From positions 620,001 through 684,000 of the forward strand of contig BQMF02000033.1 of NCBI GenBank assembly GCA_027922465.2: a stretch of DNA of 64,000 nt. The letters run 5' to 3'. Positions 57,301 through 64,000 of the stretch are shown in pieces. The translations under genes were made by a program, and so were the position numbers. The DNA comes from Turritopsis dohrnii. Taxonomy: Eukaryota; Cnidaria; Hydrozoa; Anthoathecata; Oceaniidae. Numbering within the stretch: position 1 is the first letter of the stretch; each line of letters opens with the position of its first letter. A model generated the notes under the pieces. That model was not told the DNA's origin and made no database searches. It was given only the letters and a program-made list of their open reading frames with translations.

Positions 57301-60149
57301 AGTATTAGTTTCACGTAGATTATCAGTTTGGATCATAAATGTTCTTGATTCTTTTAAGTTTGACAGCCGTATAACCTCTTCTATATCCATATTATCAACC
57401 AAGAAATTTTCTCAGATCTACGCGTGCTTCTTCGCTTTCATTTTTAAAACAACTACGGAAAACGAAAGAATGTTGCATAAGACTCACGTGAAAAACATTT
57501 CTACCTTGGCATCTGCGATTTAGCCATATGTCAACTATTCCTTTCAGTAGAGCTTATATTATACACCTTTAGAGTCTTTTCAAGCAAAATACTTGCACAC
57601 AATGAACGTAGTGTGAGTTAAGATATTTAAAGCATAAAAAAATGTAAGTTTGGAACTTAGAGGATTTGACTGACTATTTCCCATCGACAAAAATCGGTCT
57701 AGGTTTGGACAGTAAAAAAAAAAAAAAAAAAACAAGATGCCCTACCGGGCAGAAGCATTCCTGCGAATGACTGTAAGACTTTTTGGAGCCTTTTCAGAAA
57801 GAAATGAGTGTTAGTTCATGCTTTAAAACCATATGCATAATGCGGAATGATGTTTGCAGTATTTTACATTTTACCTTTTAGCTACAATAACTATTAAACT
57901 CTGTTGTTTCATATAAAATTTCAGTCTTGCATCAATTTCGAGATTTTTTTAAAAAGATTTCCATTCGAAGTTGTACTCCCTAAAGCATCTTCAAGAAGCA
58001 ATTAACTAATTAAAAGATTATCGTGTTAAGAATAATCTGTGCTTTAAAAGGTGAATGAGAAAGAAGTAATATTTGTTATTTCTAGAAACTGCACTGTTTT
58101 CATCATTTAGAGATTTTTTCAAAAACTTTTTTATTCATAGTTATATTCCCTAAAGCATCTTCAAAAAGTAATTAAGTAATGAAAACTTTGTCACATTAAG
58201 TTTTGAAGGGAAAATCTGTGGCGTAAATAGTAATAACTTCTAATTCATTTAATTACATTCCCGAGAGCATCATAAACGTTAAGAGACTTTGAAAAATTTT
58301 GCCGGAGATCAAGCTTAAAAAGGAACACCGTCAGTTTAAAAATCCATTAGAGAACACTCTTCCGTGGACGTTTCAAAATACGACTTTTAAAACTATACAG
58401 TATGAAAATCTTTATGTTGTTTGTATCTGAACTTCATAATAAAAACTTTTACTTGGCCTTGCGAAATAATAAAAATATCTGTGTTTCCTTTTTATCGTCA
58501 GCTTGATAGTATACAAATTTTAAAATCATACAATATTTTAAATTCGACTAGTCATTTAAAAAAGTGGTCATCTATTGATTAATAAAATGGGTATAAGCTG
58601 ATGAGGAAGATAAGCTGTGCTTCAAGATTCCAGAGCTTTATAAAAACAGGGTAGCTTATCTAGGAACATGAATTAAAAAATTGTATTACATTTAGAATAA
58701 CTAATAGAAACCTTACGCATTAAATCGATATAAACATACCCTATTGGTAGTCGTTCATATCTATTTTGAAGCATCAAGAACTGCTTACTTGTCAAGAATG
58801 ACTACTAAGAATATTAGTTTCACGTAGATTATCAGCTTGGATCATAAATGTTCTTGATTCTTTTAAGTTTTACAGCTGTACTACAACCTCTTCTATATCC
58901 ATATATTCAATAAAGAAACTTTCACAGATCTACGCATGCTTCTTCGCTTCCATTTTTAAAACAACTACGGAAAACTTAAGAACGTTGCATAAGACTCACA
59001 TGAAACAACATTTTTACCTTGGCATCTGCGATTTAGCCATATGTTAATTATTCCTTTCACTAGAGCTTATATTTTACACTTTTAGAGTCTTTTCAAGCAA
59101 AGTACTTGTATACAATGAATATAGTGTGAGTTTAGACTGTTAAATCATAAAAAGAATGTAAGTTGGTAACATTAATGATTTGAGTGGCTATTTCCCATCG
59201 ACAAAAATTGGTCTAGGTTTGGACAGTGAAAAAAAAAAAAAAAAAAAAACAAAAAAAACACGAACGGTTTCAAAGTATTCCTTGCTTACGCAGGAATACA
59301 AAAAAACACGAACGGAATCAAAGTATTCCTTGCTTACGCAGGAATACAAAAAGATAAAAAAAGAAAATATCAAACTCTACCGTTATCCAAGATTAATTTT
59401 GTCACAAGTTGGGCATTGTCATTTCGCACGCGACTGTTGATGGATTTCTCCCGATACTTCATGAAATTTACTAGTGTCGAATGCGAATTGCCAACAACTT
59501 TGACAATGTTTGTCATCTGCCATACCTCCACCCCTACTAGTATGATTCGTATTCGAAGATATCGAAACCTCTGGTCAAGAAGTTCGGCAATACGTTGAGA
59601 TCTCTCTTCAATGTAACTAACATTCTTATCGAAATGTATATACACGCTGTTATCGTGTACTAAATATAGCTCTAAAAATTTAACTGCTCCTTTGTTGTAG
59701 TCTATTTCCCGACGCTCTTTCCAACTTCGTCGTCGGCGACGGTGACGGTGTAATACATAACTCTTAACTATGAGATGATCAATTGATCCAATATCTTCAA
59801 TTTTCATTACAGGTTTCTTCTTTTTTCTTTTTGGCGTTATAGTATAACGTCTATCGCGATAGATAAACTCTCCGTTCAAGCCATTACAAAGGTCGAACGT
59901 TGTCCGTGTGTCGAGGTCTGCATTCACGACACCGTGATATGACTTGCATTGCGATCTGCTGCATATATTACCTTTTCGTCTCGATAGCGTCAATTGAAAG
60001 GTCTCTTTGGCATGTAGTGTTACCTGGACTTTCTCTGGAAATGAACATTTTTCTGTAGTTCGTAATACTATCGGGGTTATTATTGACAGTTTAGATGTAT
60101 AAACAGACGAGGTGACTAGATGGATGATAAACAGAATCAACAAAAGCAT
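48372..60149 (-). CDS. ADAM: ADAM family transmembrane metalloprotease (ADAM9/12/19-like), complete, about 741 aa
   Basis: Membrane sheddase. Exons 59381-60149, 52118-52394, 51487-51721, 50512-50748, 49153-49453 (5' edge uncertain) and 48372-48778; phases agree. Signal peptide about 1-15. Prodomain with a basic furin-like site at 135-147 (HRRRRRSWKERR). Metalloprotease about 150-350 with zinc motif HELGHNLGMHHD (His294, Glu295, His298, His304) and CIMG Met-turn, so it should be active. Disintegrin about 355-435 with CCENCQF and loop CRQQRGECDLPEFC (no RGD). Cysteine-rich region with KACEIQDAYCGKLQC, preceded by an unusually long insert. EGF-like CSGKGVCNSNIHCHCNRGW. The GEGGSIDSGP word is typical of ADAM9/12/19. 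Transmembrane segment about 692-711 and a short 30-residue tail. AATAAA overlaps the stop codon. Intron 1 (7 kb) is filled by a tandem array. Confidence 0.92.
48945..49065. repeat. Hairpin MITE of the GCAGTGA family, copy D
   Basis: The arms AAAAATCACTTCGTAGTGAT and ATGCTCTTCATCGCAGTGTC flank a TTTCTGAAGATTATAAAA centre. It is in the last intron of the ADAM gene, about 170 bases from the exon 6 acceptor. Confidence 0.6.
49465..49870. repeat. TAAGCAACA-type repeat block in ADAM intron 4
   Basis: The words TAAGCAACACGTTTATAAGC, TAAGCAACAGTACTAC and TTAAGCAACATTACTACTAA recur between 49527 and 49852. CGGACGGAGAC and ATAACGGACACTAACG near 49461-49495 resemble Tc1/mariner-type ends (compare 63774). 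Ends not resolved. Confidence 0.4.
52655..59250. repeat. Four tandem copies of a ~1.5 kb unit filling ADAM intron 1
   Basis: The units start with ACAAGATGCCCTAC.GGGCAG at 52655, 54229, 55822 and 57732 and end with GGTCTAGGTTTGGACAGTGA followed by a poly(A) run. Each full unit itself contains two diverged ~260 bp halves (AATATGCATAATG.GG.ATGATG and CCCTAAAGCATCTTCAA in both). Copies 1 and 4 lack about 90 bases that copies 2 and 3 keep (the TTGTTCACGGTTTAAAACAA stretch), and copies 1 and 4 are both followed by GAACGG.(T/A)TCAAAGTATTCC. Copy 3 carries a 315 bp insertion. No ORF of note. Confidence 0.93.
56125..56439. mobile_element. 315 bp insertion in repeat copy 3 with 3 bp duplication and internal hairpin
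   Basis: Absent from copies 1, 2 and 4 at the site AAGAATAATCTG. ATA is duplicated (56122-56124 and 56440-56442). The ends GACGAGTT and AACTCATC are inverted. Internally, TTTCCTGTGAG and CTCACAGGAAA form a perfect 11 bp stem around a 15-base loop (56307-56343). Confidence 0.85.
59256..59350. repeat. Two copies of a 45 bp direct repeat
   Basis: AAAAACACGAACGG and CAAAGTATTCCTTGCTTACG then CAGGAATAC occur twice in a row; a single copy sits at 54183-54225. Confidence 0.85.
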
Positions 60150-61280
60150 GTTACTGAGTTAACGAGAGTTAGCGTCTCTTCACCACATCTGTGGTTTTAA
60201 TTTGACGTCATTGACTTGTATTTGATAGACGCATTATTGACGTCATTTCGGTTTCAAAGACATTTTGATCTTCTCCCATCATAATTGTCATCGATGATGA
60301 CAACGCTAAATGCATTCTAATATCATGCACCAGCACGCAGGGCAGCATACTGATCACCATCATTGAGCGCAAGCCTATTGTTTTCTAGGTAGCGTTTTGA
60401 GGAACACCAAGAATATTTTACAGGCTAGCTTGTTTGCTTGTCTTGATAGGTCAGATGAACTAATGAGTCCTTTAGATAGCATAGGTTTGGTTAAATGCCA
60501 AACTATTGTAAATCACAAACATTGATTGGCTTTGATGATTTGTATACTGAAGACAATGCCTGGACATTGCTGGTTATCTCCCCACACGATACGTGGAGCT
60601 CCTTTAAAATGAAGCTCATTAAAACTAGCGGAAGAGTTCATGTTTAATAAACATAATAATTATTATTTTGCACTGAAGATGGTTTTACCGAAAAGCTTAT
60701 GCTAAAAAAGATTTTACACTTTTAACTTTATAATATGGCAAATACTTCACCACTAAGTTCATGTTTATAGTTAAAATATCGATAAAATTATAAAGCACGA
60801 CAACATTTACTCATCCCACATTACTTTGTTATTATAGATTCATGTTATTACTGTTGTAAGTAAATCAAAGTCTTTGAGGCCTTTACTGTCGCCACCCCAT
60901 ATATAGATATATCGTAATTGTGTAAACATTGTGATTGGTCAATTTGTACATAAACAATAACAATAACAGCTGGCACATTTTCCTCTTAATATTCTCAAAA
61001 AATGGCGGATTTTGTTTTTATAAATCGTGACGTTTTCTTATTAAATATTTTTTTGTGGATTATCACATCCTGTGGTTTTACCATCTCTGTTGGAATTTTT
61101 ATTTGTTGATCACTGGTCAAAGTTTAGAGTTTTTCAAAATGTTTCGTTGGTGGAAAGAGCGACAGAGTTTTATTTGTAACAACAGCTGAGAATAATCATC
61201 AGAGATCTGTTTATCAATCAACAGAAAAACTGCGAAGACTTGTTTTTTCTGGAAAGTTATAAACTGTTTTATCAGTAATA
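60150..61280. promoter_or_regulatory. Intergenic space between the divergent ADAM and 61 kb genes
   Basis: About 1.1 kb without recognised exons that must hold the start regions of both genes. TATATAGATATATC (near 60900) is a possible TATA-like stretch, and TGACGTCA-like words lie near 60204-60245 (TTTGACGTCATTGAC and TTGACGTCATTTCGG), which resemble CRE/ATF sites just upstream of the ADAM start. Assignment is inference. Confidence 0.35.
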
Positions 61281-61990
61281 ATGGCTTTGAAACAACTTAA
61301 ATCTCGTCGAAGTGGACGTTTTGTGAGAATTTCAATTCATTTCACAAGGTTTGTAACAAACGTGTTGATTTCAAAACTTTGTAAAATCAATTTCACAAAG
61401 AACATGACAGCAGTTTTAAAACTATGAATCATTTTAACGAATATTTTTAGGCAATAATGGCAGACATCGAGAAAAAAGAGGATAAACCACAAGCACAAGG
61501 AAACGAAAAGGAAGATAGATTGCAAGTGATTCAAGAGAAGATCAACGAATTAAGCGAAAGACTGTCTGACTTACAGCAGCAATTCTTCAAAGGTATCTCA
61601 ATACTTTTAATTTTCTCAATACGAGGCCGGGTGTGTCCAAAAACTAAGAACAAAATAGGAATAGACACAAAATCATGGAAGTAAAAAATTAAAGGCCTGA
61701 GCCTGAATTTTCTGTTAAAAATCATTTAGGGACATGTTTTTTTTTGAGTGGGCAGAAAATTTGGAAGTATATTCACCTTGCGTGGAAAGCTTAACTGATT
61801 CCATCAGTCTGCAGTTTCTAAACAATCATCTTACCTTGCAGGGAAACTTTCAGGACCAGAATGCGATCGAATGAGTATATCAATGCGAAAACAGCGTAAA
61901 AAGTTAGTTGAGGAGAAATACAATATCATTGGAGGAATCCCACATCCAGACGAACTCGGAGACGACGATGACGACGATGATGATCATTGA
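61281..61990 (+). CDS. Small coiled-coil protein with acidic tail, family not recognised (94 or 110 aa)
   Basis: Exons 61451-61592 and 61842-61990 are well supported (phase 1, GT-AG) and give a protein from ATG 61457: MADIEKKEDKPQAQ, coiled-coil VIQEKINELSERLSDLQQQF, then GKLSGPECDRMSISMRKQRK and IIGGIPHPDELG followed by a run of eight Asp and His. An upstream ATG exon (61281-61322, MALKQLKSRRSGRF) splices in frame (donor GTGAGA, acceptor TTTTTAG), so a 110-residue form with a basic N-terminus is possible. The LSDLQQQFFKGKLSGPECDR part looks the most family-like. AATAAA at about 62150. Not recognised; a nuclear or chromatin role would be a guess. Confidence 0.75.
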
Positions 61991-62199
61991 ATAAGCAAGC
62001 AAATATAAACATTGAATCTTGATTACCCGGACGCCCTTTCTTTCATATCATTGATGTATCATTCACGCAATTCGTGATACATGTAACATAAAAACAATAC
62101 GAGAAATATTAAAATGTTTGTTGTAATTTGTATATTATTTTATAGATCTTAAATAAAGAAAAAATGTTTTTTCGTACTATGACATTTCCTGAAGTTTTA

Positions 62200-62762
62200 A
62201 GAACGCATAGGGAGAGGAGGAGAGGGGCGCTTAAAAGAGGGGACGGTTATTAAATTGTCTTGAAAGTCCATACAACAAAATTATGAAAGGTGCAAAAATG
62301 ACACTTCTTCTATGCTTTTATCTTACGATGTTTACTGAAAAAAAACTATGTACATAAAACAGAAGAAATCTCAAATATAATATTAGAAGGTTAGTTAGGC
62401 TATTTATTCTACGTCTTCATCTTCTTCATGATCCGAGTCAATGAAAAAATTGTGATCGTCTTCGACATCAGACTCGTGAATTCCTTCTTATTCACAAAGA
62501 AAAAAATTCAAAATTATTCTAGTAATAATTAATCCCATTATCTGTGGCAAACTGGATTAGGCCACTCGCCTCTCCCTCTCGTGCTAATAAATAAAGCCCG
62601 TTTATCCCGATCTCCCGATATTACGTATCAGAGCTTAGAGCGACTGTACAGGCTCAGGAAAAATTGTTATTTTCTAACAACCACCCCGGCACTTACTAGA
62701 GAGGGGCGTTTATTAATTGAGGGGGGTGGAATGGGGCGCTTAAAAGAGGAAATACGGTAGTT
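62200..62762. repeat. Degenerate GAGGGGCGCTTAAAAGAGG repeat blocks
   Basis: GAGGGGCGCTTAAAAGAGGG at 62222, GAGAGGGGCGTTTATTAATT at 62699 and GGGGCGCTTAAAAGAGGAAA at 62733 are related words, typical of a dispersed repeat whose complement (CTAATAAACGCC-like) also appears at 2.8-3.3 kb. Confidence 0.5.
62404..62486 (-). CDS. Possible acidic terminal exon of a leftward gene
   Basis: After an acceptor-like TTCTTTGTGAATAAG, 83 bases read GIHESDVEDDHNFFIDSDHE then EDEDVE and a stop. Acidic C-termini are common, so this is plausible, but no upstream exon was found in 62.5-64.0 kb. Confidence 0.3.
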
Positions 62763-62844
62763 ACATTGTGCGCTTAGGTTAAGCCTGATTCGGACCTGGC
62801 GATTAGGACGATTAAAAAACATTTACCATCGTAATCGTCAAATT

Positions 62845-62955
62845 GTTGAAAAATACTACGAAGGAGTGCATTTCGGTAGAAATATACCCATTATTTTAAT
62901 CAAGATGCTCTTCATCTTTTCTTTTGCAATAAAACTGCTCAACTTTTTGGTTTAA
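62845..62955. repeat. Hairpin MITE of the GCAGTGA family, copy E (degenerate)
   Basis: GTTGAAAAATACTACGAAGG then AGTGCATTTCGGTAGAAATA on the left, and AGATGCTCTTCATC on the right, match the other copies. The right terminus has decayed. Confidence 0.5.
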
Positions 62956-62959
62956 ACGT

Positions 62960-64000
62960 TTTTGGAAATATGAAAATCCGTTCAATTGTGACAAATTAAG
63001 TCCGCCCCAAATTTAATGAAATCCTGGCTGAGCCAAACCGCGCCACATTTCCCAAGCTCACTGTGCGCCAAATCAAATCCACGCCAAAAATTCTCCATTT
63101 AAGGTACTTCCAGTATCTAAACCAGATATCTTGGCTACGTTTAACTAGGAGAACAGGTCAGATATTTTCATTCATTCACGCTCTAAATTGTTTCATGGGG
63201 AATGGATAAAAGTTAAAATATTCAATCTTTATATGGAGAATAATCGTTGCAAACTTACCTTAACAGATATTAAATTTTTTGTTTTGTTCAAATAAAATTC
63301 TACCTCAATAAGAATTCTATCTATTATCGTTTTCTTTACTCGAGGTAGAATTTTTTCCACTTTAGGGTAATATGGGGCAAGATTGGCAGCTTTACAATGT
63401 TCTGAAGATGGGTGGGATCAAAAAAAAGTTGAACGTGTTCGATTGTTATCTTAATTCCTGTTGTTTTAAATAAAGGAAAAGGTGATACATAGCGAATAAA
63501 CTAGAAATATAATCCCAGTGGGTAAAAATGTGTAGTTGGTTACGTTTGTTGGATAAGTGTGTTGGATCAGTATTTTTCATCAGTTTTTTTCGTATCCATT
63601 TGAACTGATATATTCAAGCTCATCCATTTAAATGAGTAATGTATTCCAAGCTTAAGATGTGAGCCTAGTAACCCAATATTTTATAACGACATATAGAAAT
63701 TCTTTGGTTCCCGATGGTTTAAAGTGTTTTGTATTTTTTTTAGAATGCATGAAATTTAAAGGTTACTATAGTACAGTCAAACCTGTCTAAAGCGGACACC
63801 TGCGGTTCCTAGCAAAAGTGTCCTCTATAACTACAACTATATAGAGGTTTATATAGAGGTTTGGGGGTTTTCAGAGAAAAGACACTTGAAAACTTAAAGA
63901 TAATCTTTACGTTATATAAAGCCGTACTACAGTTTTACTTATCAAAAAACTCTCTAAGTTTTTTCAATTTGAACATCATCGCATTCGTGTTGCTGTCGTC
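62960..64000. other. Right-end stretch: repeats, no clear gene
   Basis: ACAGTCAAACCTGTCTAAAG then CGGACACC (63774-63801), with AAGTGTCCTCTATA and TATAGAGGTTT just after, is the classic terminal word of a Tc1/mariner-like repeat. TTAGGGTAATATGGGGCAAG at 63363 is also repeat-like. At the very edge, a minus-strand frame (63925-64000: DDSNTNAMMFKLKKLREFFD) could be part of an element or exon outside the window. Confidence 0.4.

Noticed and set aside
1..64000. CRISPR arrays, bacterial operons or phage-type systems
   Set aside because: All evenly spaced repeats seen are eukaryotic minisatellites or transposon arrays. There are spliced genes, poly(A) signals and no prokaryotic gene organisation.

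Overview
The window is AT-rich animal nuclear DNA with spliced genes, short exons, GT-AG introns and dense small transposons. Gene content (RPN12, R1R2R3-MYB, RPS6KC1-like, AP-4 sigma, MED9, ADAM) is metazoan. The style of the transposon relics (hAT-like, Harbinger and tyrosine-recombinase pseudogenes, many MITEs) suggests a cnidarian, perhaps a hydrozoan; that placement is inference. All gene models below were built by reading splice signals and reading-frame phase by eye.

Layout. 1-1731 (-): PSMD8/RPN12, a proteasome lid subunit, cut by the left edge. 1.9-9.4 kb: transposon ground, with a Harbinger relic, a 1.6 kb TIR element carrying a PHD-like finger, and a tyrosine-recombinase pseudogene. 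9.5-15.8 kb (-): a complete B-Myb-like gene in four exons whose first intron holds a 2.4 kb palindromic element. 15.8-20.4 kb: no intact gene, one hAT-type pseudogene. 20.4-22.3 kb: a 38-base G run and three near-identical 618 bp tandem copies, followed by a single-exon four-EF-hand gene (22.7-23.2 kb, +). 23.4-34.5 kb (-): a complete ten-exon RPS6KC1-like PX-MIT-pseudokinase gene with MITEs, a tRNA-derived SINE and a 1.2 kb TIR element in its introns. 35.5-42.5 kb: a nest of at least six inverted-repeat elements. 44.5-45.5 kb (+): AP-4 sigma subunit with a 12-base exon. 46.6-48.3 kb (+): MED9. 48.4-60.1 kb (-): a transmembrane ADAM metalloprotease with intact catalytic motif; its 7 kb first intron is filled by four copies of a ~1.5 kb repeat. 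61.3-62.0 kb (+): a small unrecognised acidic-tailed coiled-coil gene. The right end is repeats plus a possible terminal exon.

The genes are housekeeping or cell-biology genes with no shared pathway, so they are neighbours and not an operon or a cluster. MED9/ADAM and EF-hand/RPS6KC1 are tightly convergent pairs, and ADAM and the 61 kb gene are divergent. What stands out is the diversity of palindromic, non-coding mobile elements, several placed within a few bases of splice sites, and several very short exons. No RNA gene, CRISPR or bacterial-type system was seen.
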